From assembly GCA_933207985.1 (NCBI GenBank), contig OW240917.1:107134486-107198485 (forward strand): a stretch of 64,000 bases of DNA, written 5' to 3'. Positions 27,926 to 38,445 of the stretch are shown here, piece by piece (position 1 is the stretch's first letter; every line of letters starts with the position of its first letter). The position numbers and the translations under genes were made by a program. The notes beneath the pieces are model-generated. The model was not told the origin of the DNA and ran no database searches. It saw only the letters and a program-made list of their open reading frames with translations. Source of the DNA: Pelobates cultripes (lineage: Eukaryota; Chordata; Amphibia; Anura; Pelobatidae).

Positions 27926-29540
27926 ATGTCTCAAGGGAAGGGCCCTCCCTTTCTGGAGCACCCTGCAGGAAGTATTCCCCCCTTTCTAGTATGTGCATTA
28001 TACTTTTGCTTTTTAGATATTTTTTGCAAACAGTTTTTGAAACAAAGTCAAAATTGTCGTTTTAGTGCCAGAGTTAAATTCTTTTGTGATAAAATAAATA
28101 AGTTAACATACATTTTTGCAGTGTTCAAATAACATGGAGTATTGTACAGAAGAAATTCTGAGTCATGCATGTCCAATATAGTTTATCAATATACCAAAAT
28201 AAATAAATGATGAGGAGTCTAAAACCATCTTTATTAAAATTGATAAAATCTTTGGTGTCCAAGTGCTGGAAAGTTGGGCTACCATACGCCGAAACAAAAT
28301 AAAGATTTTTATACTGACAATGCCTAAAATCATATAACCTTCTTTTGTCTACTTTTTCCTATCACATACATATGTTAATTGTATATATTATATTATCTAA
28401 TCTATTTGTTTTATTGTATGAAATATTTTTTGCAGTCTTTTGTCAAATCTCAGTACTGAATTGATGTGGTCTACGTTTCATTGTAATAAATTAAAATGAT
28501 ATAATAACTACTTTCTATGAGTAGAGAAAATATTTGAGTTACATGAAGGTAAAAATAAATGTTAGCTATATAAAGATTCCCAAGAAGATTTTCCTTAGTA
28601 AACAATCAGTTACATAGGATAATGTGTGACATATGCTGAATATTTGTCTAAGCAATAAAACATGAATACTTTGACACAGAATTGCAAATTTAGGCTAAAA
28701 TATCCAAGTTGAATATATTCTCCAGCTCATAGCAGATATTTCATCGCAGCTGTGTTGACCTAAATTTTGCAACTTCCATGACAGTTCTCCACTATTACTT
28801 CTTCTAGGGACTGCTGCATTAGTTTTCCAATAGAATAGGATATATGGGATATATGCTTGTAAATAAATTATTTAAAGTATTTTATTATTTACTTACATAG
28901 TCTGCAAATGTCTGATTCTGGAATTTACCCTCCACAAATATGTATATATGCTCATTAAGTTAAATACAGAAAAAAAATAGCTTTCATAATAATTTAGATC
29001 TAAGTATATTATAAACACTGTTTGATCATTCATACTAAACAGCTCTTAATTAGAATTCTGAGAGCAATCCTTTATAAAAATTAATCAGTACAATCAATAT
29101 CTCTACGTTATTGCTTCTGGTTGAATTTCTCATCTTCACAAATAATGAAGTTCATTTTTTAACAGATCTTTCAAGTTATTTTCCCTGAGACGTCAAAATA
29201 TCTGAGGAACAGACCTTGACAGCTCATGAATAACGTAAGATGCATCATTTCACACGAAGCACAAAATGTATTCAAAGTCTCATCTGACTTAAAGAATAAT
29301 ATATTTGAAAATTTCTTATTTATCTTATCCGTAGATGCTCATCCCAAACCCACCATAAGATTCTCTCTTATTTTCTAAAGTCAGTATAAATAAATGCCAT
29401 AGTCTATATTGGCTTCAGTCATTCACATGACTGCTTTCACGGGTAACTTTATTTATATCCAAATACATTTGAAATCTAATAAAAAGCAGCAAACTGTGTG
29501 CCATAGGGCATTCTTGCCTTATTTACAGATTTAAGTCCTC
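27926..29540. other. Intron 10: no feature recognised
   Basis: AT-rich. A piece near 28236-28310 (AAATCTTTGGTGTCCAAG followed by CCGAAACAAAATAAAGATTT) resembles a short inverted element. No gene is seen. Confidence 0.4.
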
Positions 29541-29542
29541 AT

Positions 29543-29571
29543 TCTATCTATCTATCTATCTATCTATCTAT
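29543..29571. repeat. (CTAT)n microsatellite
   Basis: About seven ATCT/CTAT units in a row. Confidence 0.9.
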
Positions 29572-29819
29572 CAATCATCCAGACATAAAAGGCAGGAATG
29601 GATGATTTAAACCCGCCAGTTTTCTGTATATTTCTCAGACATGCTGAAATTACACCATAACGTCCCATACAATTATTGTATCTGGATTTAGTATTTAAGC
29701 AATGTACCATGTATCACCAACCAAGTATCTCAAACATGGTTAAAGAGTTGAACCACTATATTATACAAGCAAACAAAATAAGCCACTACATCTGCATAGT
29801 AAATAACATTTACTATAAA

Positions 29820-30986
29820 TTCCATCCCTACTTCTCGGGGACTTCAATATTCCCATTAACCCACCTTTGACCTTAGCAGCCTCTAAATTACTTTCAATGA
29901 CTTCCTCCCCGGGCTATCACAGTGGGCTAATTCTCCCACCCATGTAGCTGGCAATACCCTAGACCTCATTTTCTCTTATGCATGTACAGTATCTAATATC
30001 TGCAACACTCCATTTCCTCTCTCCACCTCTTATCATTTGCTCTCAAATACCCCCTCACCCAACAACCTCAGGCTAAACCCCCTCAACTCAGGAGGATCCG
30101 TAATTCTATTGACCTACAGCATCTGTCAGTTAATATTGATTCACAGCCACTATCAACCCTTTCCCTCTGCTGTCCCTCACTGGCCATCTCCACATAAAAC
30201 ACTACCCTCACCTCTTCCTTGAACGCTGCAGCCCCCCTCCAAACATGCACCTCGAGGAGCACACGCCCCTAACAGTGGCATAATAAATCAACACGCTATC
30301 TGCAAAGATGCTCCCATTGTGCTGAATGCTCCTTTGACACTGTTAATCATGCCCTCCTTCTTCAAACTCTTACATCACTTGGTCTCTGTGACTCTGTCCT
30401 TTCTTGGTTTTCATCCTCTCTTTCCCAACGCTCATTCAGGGTCCCCTTTGATTCCTCCTCCATTCATCCTGTCTCTGTTTGAGTCCCCCAAGGCTCTGTC
30501 CTTGGTCCCCTTCTATTTTCTCTTTATACTGCCTCATTTGGATTCTGCTATCACCTGTACGCTGATGACACCCAGATATATCTCTCCTTCCCGAACCTCT
30601 CCCCTGCCATCCTGCAACGTGTCACTGCTTGCCTTTCTTCCATCTCTGACTGGATGTCTTCCCGCTTCATGAAACTCAATCTCTCTAAAACTGAGCTCAT
30701 TGTCTTTCCTCTTCCTAATACTGATCCTCCTTTTTCGCTCTCCCTTCAAGTTAGTGGTATCCACATAAGTCAATCCTTGCAAGCGCGCTGTCTTGGCGTC
30801 ATACTTGATTCTGGCCTCACCTTTGAGCCTCACATCCAGTATGTTGCCAAATCTTGGAGATTCCATCTTAAAAACATAGCCTGCATCCGCCCCTTTCTTC
30901 CACAAGATGCTACCAAGGAGCTTGTCTATGCTCTAATAATTTCCTGCATGGATTATTGTAACCCTCTCCTAATTGGACTTCCCAAA
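29820..30986 (+). mobile_element. L2 LINE, segment 1 (endonuclease end to RT)
   Basis: Plus-strand pieces read GDFNIPINPP (endonuclease), [20 protein letters not shown] and [17 protein letters not shown] (RT). They are followed by a 30654-30986 frame with [30 protein letters not shown] and [13 protein letters not shown]. Frameshifts are frequent. The copy stops abruptly after CNPLLIGLP, where the LTR element begins, and resumes at 33781. Comparison with the L2 tail at 22.2-22.9 kb suggests roughly 300 bp of L2 are missing at this break. Confidence 0.85.
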
Positions 30987-31240
30987 AGTCACATGGCTGG
31001 AGGCGGGCAATCAGTCTTCTCCCATGCCCAGTGGTGAGGTCGGTTTCGCCACATTTCTCCCCTTTCCCAAAAAGACTAACAAGGTATCTGACCTCCTGTC
31101 GGTCAGTGCCTTGGTTAGTCCAGCAACCCACCCATAAAACATAATCAACAGAGTGGCCCACCCACAAGAATTGGTTACTGCACCTGGGGTAGTGGGTAGC
31201 TTGTCCATGTCCAGGGGCTCCACCACGGCTCTGGGGGGTA

Positions 31241-32728
31241 CTAGCCTTCCGGATCGGTGGGTTGCTGAGTGGGCAGAGACCAGCGGTTGGAACCCAGCTG
31301 AGGAGAAGGGTTAGTAGGCTCCTCCCACTGGACCTGGTGTTGCTGCTGGAGTGGCAGACAGGCTGTCTCCCCTTTGGATATACAGCCCTGCTCCTGGGGG
31401 ACAGGACCGACCATCCCTACTCCCTGTGGTTTGGGCACAGAGACCACGGTCCCATCTGCACCGGTTTGGGGCTTATCATCTCCCCTTGGTGGGCTAGGCT
31501 GCCGCTGGGGAGGGGGAACGAGACTCTCCCCTCCCGGTAGAATTCTCTGCTGCTGGAACGACAGGACCGACTGTCCGTACTCCCTGTAGCTTTGGCGCAA
31601 AGACCACGGTCCCATCTGTGCTGGTGGGGGGCTTAGTGTCTCCCCTTGGTGGGCTACGCTGCCTCTGGGGAGAGGGGGTAACAAGCTCCTCTCCCTTACA
31701 CACTTTCAGCCGCTGGGGAGAGGAATGACGGCACCTTTGGCTCCCTGTGACTCACTGGACTGCTGGGGAGAGGGACCAACTGTCTCCATTCCTAAGAACA
31801 CACTCTGTCGCTGGGGAGGAAGGACAATACCTTCAGCTCCCTGGAACTCACACTGCCGCTGGGGAGGAAGGACAGCACTTTCAGCTCCCTGGAACTCACA
31901 CTGCCGCTGGGGAGGAAGGACAAAACCTTCGGCTCCCTGGGACTCACACTGCCGCTGGGGAGGAAGGATGACACCTTTGGCTCCCTGGAACTCACACTGC
32001 CGCTGGGGAGGACAGATGACACCTTCGGCTCCCTGGAACTCACACTGTCGCTGGAGATCTGGGTTGGCTGCCCAGTATCCCTGTAGGGCCGGTAGAGAGA
32101 CCTCAGTCCCATCTCTACCTGCCATCTGGAGGTCATCCCAGGACCAGTCAATGAGGTCAAGTTCTGCTTGTCGAGTAGGTTGGGGCTGCACGAAGCTGAG
32201 CAGGTGTTGGTAGTCCTGCTCCAGCTCCCACTCCCTTGTTACCAGGTGGGTCATGTCTTTGCTCACCTCGCATTCGTCAGACCTGACATACATGCCCATC
32301 TGGTAGTCGTAGATGTCCCAAAATCTAGACCCCTCCGTGCTGCCAAGATCAATGTCGTCCTCCAAGGCATCCCATAATAAACCTGGGCCATCATCCCCCT
32401 CCGGTAAGTCGTGCTCGGCCGTCCAGGGGGTAAGTTGAACGGTATGCCACCAGAGGGCCTGGTATGCGTTGTCTAGCCAGATCTCCCACCATACCATGGT
32501 CTCTAGTCTTGTCACCCACTCATGCAGGGGTTGCTCTCCCAATAGATACATCCGCATCGTCACACGCTTCTGTAGCCGCTGCTCATCACTGGGGAGACTC
32601 TCACCTCGCCGCCACTGGACATCTTCCAGGGCATCATACCAGAGTTCCTTTCTGTCTACATCCCTGTAGTCTGCGGCTGCCTCCTCCTCCTCATCATTGA
32701 ATGCTGTATGAAAACTAGCCGATTCCAT
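31241..32728 (-). pseudogene. Gag-like open frame with 16-residue repeats, one internal stop
   Basis: From ATG at 32728 the frame runs 340 codons to TGA at 31708-31706, then continues in the same frame for about 154 more codons to 31241. The N-terminal third is acidic and tryptophan-rich (NDEEEEAAADYRDVD, ELWYDALEDVQWRRGE, LHEWVTRLETMVWWEIWLD), which resembles a Gag-type helical domain only in general character. The C-terminal part holds five tandem 16-residue units of type QRQCEFQGAEGVILPP (48-bp DNA period), followed by degenerate proline/glutamine-rich units. I see no zinc knuckle or protease motif. The position between LTR and polypurine tract supports a Gag role. The function itself is inferred. 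Confidence 0.7.
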
Positions 32729-32829
32729 CCTGCTGTGGCCAGGGGCAATGTTAGCGTTGCCCTCAATTTGCAACTCCAAACGTTACCAGTGTCTCCGAGC
32801 TGCTTCTCCTCGCACTAGGACGCTGCCAA

Positions 32830-33780
32830 CAATATAACGGATCATCTGGCACCCCGACTGGGTACCTCCATTGAAGGATGCTCCTAGCGCTTCCTGAGGA
32901 CTCCAAGCACTGCAGCAGACACCACAACCACCGAACCAGAGAAGCATATGAATGCTCTCAAGCATATGAATGCTGTAAGCAGCTGAACAGGAAAAACATA
33001 CAATCAGCCTACACTCCTGGCAATCAGCATACAATCCAATTCCCCCAATAACGAGACGACACTTCGTTTTGAGGTCAAGGAGACTGACTGTACTTGCACA
33101 TACAGCCTCTTTTATTCACAATCCACAAACATTGTACTGCCCACAGGGTTTTGAAATACAACCAATCAATCCGTACAATACACACAGACACTCCCACACA
33201 AAATCCTCCCCTCTGCCTAATACAGTATTATAAAACATATCACAGGGACCCCAAAACATGCAATAACCCCATAAAGTATATCCTCGAAACCGGGGGATCT
33301 GGGTGAACCACATATCCAAAATTCACCCAGATCCATTCATTAGTTTGGAAGATACAGTTTAATGCAGATTCCACAGAACATATACAGGCTATATGAAAAA
33401 CAATTACTGTATAATGTGTCCCCTGTTGTATACTCCAAAACCACTGCACGATGTCTCTGTGCACCAAATACCGGCGAGATGGCACCATGTAAAAAAGTCC
33501 ACACAGTGTCTGTGAGTTAAAATGGCCGCCATCCATTGTTCTCACCATGTGCTTCATCCATTGTTCTCACCATGTGCCTCTGATACATTAAATGGTGGCC
33601 ACATAGTAACTCCACAGTATGTCCCCAGATGGTTCTTAAAGGGCCAGCAGCAGCAAAACACAAATCCATTATGCCCAAATCATGTCTTTAAAGGGCAATA
33701 CATCCCAAGGGCCATAGTCACATGGCAGGAGGTGGGCAATCAGTCTTCTCCAATGCCAAGTGGTGAGGTCGGTTTCGCCA
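32830..33780 (-). repeat. 5' LTR of the gag-only element
   Basis: The first 65 bases (33780-33716) match 31051-30987 with four differences, which defines the LTR start. A polyadenylation signal AATAAA lies at 33116-33111 in minus sense. The LTR 3' edge is uncertain: about 33050 if TGGGGGAATTGG is the primer-binding site, about 32830 if TGGCAGCGTCC is. It contains an internal inverted pair around GGTGAATTTTGGATATG/TCACCCAGATCC (about 33270-33340). Confidence 0.65.
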
Positions 33781-34073
33781 AATAGCCCCTCTTATAGATC
33801 TTCACAGATCCATAGGTATGCCCCTTCTCAGTCTCTCTGAGCCTGCCTACCACCATTAGACTCTCCCCTAGTTTTCAATCATTTAAGAAGTGTCTTTAAA
33901 CCCATCTCTTTAGGTAAGCTTATGGCCTCCCAGAGTAATCTTTACCCAACGTACTTGTCTTTTGCTCTCTCCTAAAGAGCAGCACTTTACTCTCTCCTCC
34001 AGCTCTGCTTCACTAACACCTTATTTGATTGCTATTTCCTGTCCTAATGTGTTTTATACCCCACCTCCTATAG
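33781..34073 (+). mobile_element. L2 LINE, segment 2
   Basis: This resumes the L2 interrupted at 30986. Pieces such as IHRYAP and AATCATTTAAGAAGTGTCTT (K-S-L-K-T-type C-terminus of L2 RT) are followed by 3' untranslated sequence. It is broken again at 34073 by a MITE and continues at 34908. Confidence 0.7.
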
Positions 34074-34510
34074 CCCCTCAGTGACCAGACCGTTTTTCAT
34101 TTTTCTTACCCTTAAAGGACCACTATAGTGCCAGGAAAACATACTTGTTTTCCTGGCTCTATAGGGTCCTTGGGTCCTACTGACGGGCTCCAGCACCAGG
34201 CTCCCTCGGCGCTGGGGACTCTCCTCCTCCTTTCCCATCATCGGCTGAATGCGCAGCAACATCTCCTGAGTACAGTGATAACCCCCTTGTATAGGTGTGT
34301 CGGGTTCTCTGGGGGCTAAAAGACCTTATTTGGAGGGTGCACATTCCAGTTTTCCAACTTGGAATTTTCACAGCTGGTCATCATGCACTCATGTCCTATT
34401 TGGGACATTTTTTAAGCCGGCCAATGTAATTTACTCTAAGTGTATGTATATATTAATAAAAAATACACTTAGTATGACATTATATATAAGATATACATAT
34501 TATAAATAGA

Positions 34511-34548
<38 letters not shown>

Positions 34549-34907
34549 TCTTTATTTTTAAAATGTATTAACTATATATATATATATATATTTTTTATTT
34601 ATTTTTTTTACTTTTTTAAAACTTTTGTTTTACTTTTTCCACCAGCAGGGTGGCTGCCTGTCAGTTCAGGCAGTCCTCTGCTGGCAGCACTATGGACACC
34701 TATGGCGGCCATGTGACCGCTCTTTTAGAGGGGGGTATTGCAGTGATGCCTCAACATCGAGGCATCGCTGCAATACCATTAGAGCTGCTGGAAGTGATCA
34801 TGATTGCTTCCAGCGGTCTAATTCCCCGCGGACGTATCAGGTACGTCTGTGGTCCTTAAGGAATTTTTTTTGTCGGACATCCCTGATACTCCGCGGTCAC
34901 TAAGGGG
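34074..34907. mobile_element. MITE, 834 bp, inserted in L2 with 4-bp duplication
   Basis: Ends are CCCCTCAGTGACCAGACC and GGTCACTAAGGGG, inverted with 12 of 13 matches. The target bases ATAG are present on both sides (34070-34073 and 34908-34911) and the L2 reads continuously when the element is removed. Inside is a second MITE-like piece with AAGGACCACTATAGTGCCAG, and TA repeats at 34510-34590. No transposase is encoded. Confidence 0.72.
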
Positions 34908-35076
34908 ATAGACTGTAAGCTCGTTTGAGCAGGGTCCTCCTTAACCTATCGTTCCTGCAAGTTTTCTTGTAATTGTCCTACTTATAGTTAAATCCCCCCT
35001 CTCATAATATTGTCAAGCGCTACGGAATTTGTTGGCGCTTTATAAATGGCAATAATAATAATAATAATAATAATAA
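34908..35076 (+). mobile_element. L2 LINE, segment 3 with 3' tail
   Basis: GACTGTAAGCTCGTTTGAGC, GCGCTACGGAATTTGTTGGC and GCTTTATAAATGGC lead into (AAT)n at 35050-35076. This is the standard L2 3' end, identical in design to the tails at 22.2 kb and 40.4 kb. Confidence 0.88.
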
Positions 35077-35165
35077 TGAGATAAAACAAAGTACGAAAAA
35101 TGGAATAGTGTATGTTTGCAAAATTCAAATGTCTCAGCAAAGAGGTCTGAAAGGGGTAATTGCAA

Positions 35166-35166
<1 letters not shown>

Positions 35167-35212
<46 letters not shown>

Positions 35213-35232
35213 ATTATTATTATTATTATTTT
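35167..35232. repeat. (TA)n-(TTA)n microsatellite
   Basis: About 21 TA dinucleotides are followed by TTA/ATT trinucleotides, just downstream of the L2 tail. Confidence 0.95.
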
Positions 35233-35613
35233 TTACAAAATATGTACATTATCATTCTTTCATTTCAAAAGAAAGTATAAATGCAGCACCAAAGTCATTT
35301 TATTTACGACATACGCATATGGTATGTCTGAACTAACCAGTAGTCTATAAACACAGATGTAAATCTAATAAGAGACTTACAAAATATTTCATGTTTTAAA
35401 TAGAAAAAGTAGAAGAACAAGAAAGCTATCTAAATGAATACAGCTTTTTAAAAGAGCCAAAAGGAGACATGGTTGGTAGCTTTTGTCCCAGAAGCAATAG
35501 TTTATTGTATTAGTGATTTATTGATAATGATCATTTTGTGAATAGAGCTCATTGGGTATATATATAAAACTTATATCTCTTTACATCTTAAAATTGAATT
35601 AAATTAAGCTTAC

Positions 35614-35820
35614 CCCATAGACTAATTCTCCAACCATTCCATTCCAGATTTTAGTTTCTGCATCTCTGGCTCCATACTTGCCATCACCGACAATAGTTAG
35701 CTTGTACTTAAATCCACAATGTCTCGCTATTTCTGTGGCCAAATCAACACAGTATCCTTCATACCTTTCATTCCCTTCAAATTGATCTGCATTTTTTTTG
35801 TACATCACATATGGCGATTC
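35614..35820 (-). CDS. GRIA2: GRIA2 exon 10: S1 ligand-binding core
   Basis: This 207-bp, 69-codon exon starts at acceptor attttcag with GAA TCG CCA ([10 protein letters not shown]) and ends TAT GGG before donor GTAAGC. It encodes the S1 core: [36 protein letters not shown] and [21 protein letters not shown] carries the S1 glutamate and tyrosine that line the agonist pocket (family knowledge). [19 protein letters not shown] fits GluA2; as I recall, GluA4 has an IGIKYK-type segment here. The NADQF stretch differs from the mammalian NHEML and is the most divergent part of the exon. Splice sites are canonical. Confidence 0.97.
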
Positions 35821-35962
35821 CTGAAAATGTTATAATTAGTAATAAAAATATACTGACAACATTTCACATTATATAATTATGACCAAGTGAAAAATATATC
35901 ATAACATTTTTAATTCTTTAAACATTTTTGTATTGAAAAATATGGGATATACTTTTTTATTG

Positions 35963-36030
35963 TTTAAGGAGCAAACCTCTGGAATAAAAGGGAATCATGA
36001 CATGTCACACATGTCATGTGTCCTTAATAA
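35963..36030. mobile_element. Short palindromic MITE, TTAAGGAC family
   Basis: It contains CTGGAATAAAAGGGAATCAT, then CATGACATGTCACACATGTC, ending GTGTCCTTAA. It is the reverse-orientation relative of the copy at 51430-51509. Ends are partly eroded. Confidence 0.75.
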
Positions 36031-36497
36031 ACAGCTTTATTTTAGAGACTCATTGCTAGGAAAACATGTATTTAAATTTAAAATGCTATTTTCACAACTA
36101 AAATAAACAATTATTGTAATTGAATACTTATTTGTTATCATTTGGTAATGTACTAGTAAGAATATATCAACATATTTAACAATACAAAAAGGGAAACTTA
36201 AAAAAAAGAGATTAAATAATTTTCTAGTCAATATAGGTTAGACAATGTAACTGGTCATCTACGTTTCAAAATCAGTATACAGTACTTAGTGTAAGTAACC
36301 GCCCTGCCAATTAATACCCTGCAGGAGAAAAACATATGTAGGAAGGAGTGTTCTCAATGCTATCTCCTTTTTTCTATCATTTAGTAGCTGCATGCTCACA
36401 TTTCACTTGGTTACAGAAGGTAGAGAGATGAATACGAACATTGCTCCGCTTTCTCACATGTTGCTATGGTAACCAAAGCAGTGGAATAGGTTAAACA

Positions 36498-38445
36498 GTT
36501 CTACCATTGGTTCTGAAATCAGTCCTCATGGCCCAGCAACAGCCCATTATTTGTGTATTTTCTAATCCAAGGGAGACGCTGACAAAACCTGAACTGTTAC
36601 TGGATAGGGTAGCCACCTTTCTTGGGAAAGAAAAAAATACCGACCAAGCTAATTTGCATAATAAATTATATATGTGTGATATCATAGGATATGACATCAT
36701 AGTATAAGGCTGCAAATAAAAAATAAAAAACACTACTTACAGTTTGGGGAGATTGGACTGCCCTTCTGAGTGCTCACACAATGGATTCAGCAGCAGGCTG
36801 TCTGCATCACATCCCTCTCTGCATCATAGACAATATATACAAATACACGGGGTTTATTCACTAAACACCAAATTGTAATGAATTACAATCCGAATTGCAA
36901 AATGTAGGTTCAAATAGCTAAGCTGTGCCAAGGCTGAATTGGAGAATTTTCGCAAATCGATTATTTTTGTCTATAATTGAAAATTAATATTTCAATTCAC
37001 TACATCTTCCTCTGTAGTTTATTCCCTAAGTTAAAAAATGTAGTGTAGAGAATTAAGACCAACATAGTGGATTTGGAAAATTCTCTGGCTATTTATGACT
37101 TGAATTTTGCAATTTGTTTTTGATGTTACTTTGTGTGAATTCATTCTAATCCAATTTCAATAGAAATCAGCACTTTCACAAGTGGATGCCAAACATTGTC
37201 CGACTGTCACTCAAACAGTTGGGAAGTTTTCTTCTGCTTCCGTTATCTCGACAGAGCATGCCTGCCTTACCCCCTTCTCAATGATCAGTACTACAACTTA
37301 TTGAGAACCATTGGAAATTCATGATCATGTGTGACTGTATGATTCGCTCCAGCAGAGAGGCTTCTCAGTGAGAAGCCTCTAACTGCTGTATTCCCCATCA
37401 CAGACAAAAACTCTGTTCCTAGGAAAGGGGAATGGTTTGCAGATGGCACTAATTCAGTAATGTATTTTAAAGGATGTCATTGTGCAATTCCCCTTATATT
37501 ATGTCTCACCTCTCTATACCCAACCCCCAACTGCATCTCTCCTCTTTTACTAACCACCCACTGTCTCTCTCTCACAAACTGGGCAAACTCCATCTGTGTC
37601 TTTCCACTTGTCCAAATCCCCATCTGCTTCTTTCCACCTGTCCAAACACCCAACTGTGTCTCTCCACCTGTGCAAACCCTGATGTTTATCTCTGATACTG
37701 TCCAAACCCCCTATCTGTGTCATTCAATTAGTGCAAAACCGCATTTGTCCCTCCCAACCTGTCCAAACCCCCATCTATGTCTCCCCACCTGTTCAAATCC
37801 CCTCTGTGTCTCTCAATCTATCCAAACCACCACCTGTGTCACTCCCCCTGTTCACTTCCATCTGTGTCTCTCTCCTGTTAACCCACATGTGCATCTCTCT
37901 CCTCCTGTAAACCCCCATGACCCATGTCTCTCCACCTGTTGACCCCCAAAATATGTGTAGTTCTCCACATGTTAACCCTATCTGTGTCTTTTTCCAACAG
38001 TTAACCCCCCATGACATGTGTCTTTCCACCTGTTAACCTCCATGATCTGTGTCTCCACCATGATTTGTTTCTCTCTCCACCTGTTAATCCCCATGATCTG
38101 TGTGTCTACCCCATCCTTCACTTACCTGATATGCAATTTGTCTGCAAGCTGGGAGCTGCTGTCTGAACTCTCTGTGCTGTGTAGCTGCTCCATCATGGAT
38201 TTAGTCAGTAGAGAGAGGCAGTGAAATGCTGAAACTTCCTATTCCTGCTGCTCTCCACGCACAGCGACCACTACTGACTGGTGCTGGTATTGCAGCCTAA
38301 TCTCTATAAAAGCACAATACCGGCAATCTTATACCAGTGAATGGCCAGGCAGTTTCAAATGCTGGCTGTGCTGCTAAAATACTGGCCAGGTGGCAACCCT
38401 ATTACTGCGTCATGCGGACTGTTTTGAGAACCACTGAGTTAGACA
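36498..38445. mobile_element. Compound element: 1.8-kb TIR element inside a hAT-like MITE
   Basis: The inner element runs about 36604-38402 with 14-bp inverted ends ATAGGGTAGCCACC and GGTGGCAACCCTAT (one mismatch) and an imperfect TTACTG duplication. The outer flanks GGTTCTGAAATCAGTCCTCA (left) and TGTTTTGAGAACCACTGAG (right) are inverted partners, suggesting an older hAT-like element hosts it. The core at 37490-38110 is a degenerate minisatellite. No transposase frame is recognisable. Confidence 0.65.
37490..38110. repeat. Degenerate CT-rich minisatellite
   Basis: Units of about 30-40 bp of the form CCCCATCTGTGTCTCTCCACCTGTCC change gradually to CCTGTTAACCCCCATGATCTG. The long plus-strand frame over it (37460-37942) is an artefact of the repeat and its proline/serine-rich translation is not a known protein. 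Confidence 0.8.

Larger units (their letters stand above)
30987..33780 (-). mobile_element. Gag-only LTR retrotransposon, 3' LTR truncated
   Basis: Minus strand, 5' to 3'. A 5' LTR starts at 33780 with TGGCGAAACC, and AATAAA lies at 33116-33111. The LTR ends either near 33050 or near 32830, where TGGCAGCGTCC could be the primer-binding site. One long gag-like frame follows (32728-31241 with a single in-frame stop), then a polypurine tract GGGAAAGGGGAGAAA just before 31052. A second TGGCGAAACC starts at 31051. The second LTR is only 65 bp long (4 mismatches to the first) and then runs into L2. No protease, RT or integrase is present, so it is non-autonomous. It is nested in the L2 copy. Confidence 0.8.

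Noticed and set aside
31725..32213. 162-residue plus-strand frame with CRWGGRT repeats
   Set aside because: Antisense shadow of the gag-like frame's 48-bp repeats, which keep all frames open.
37460..37942. 160-residue frame of Cys/Pro/Leu repeats
   Set aside because: It follows a CT-rich minisatellite; unit lengths vary and frames overlap. Not protein-like.
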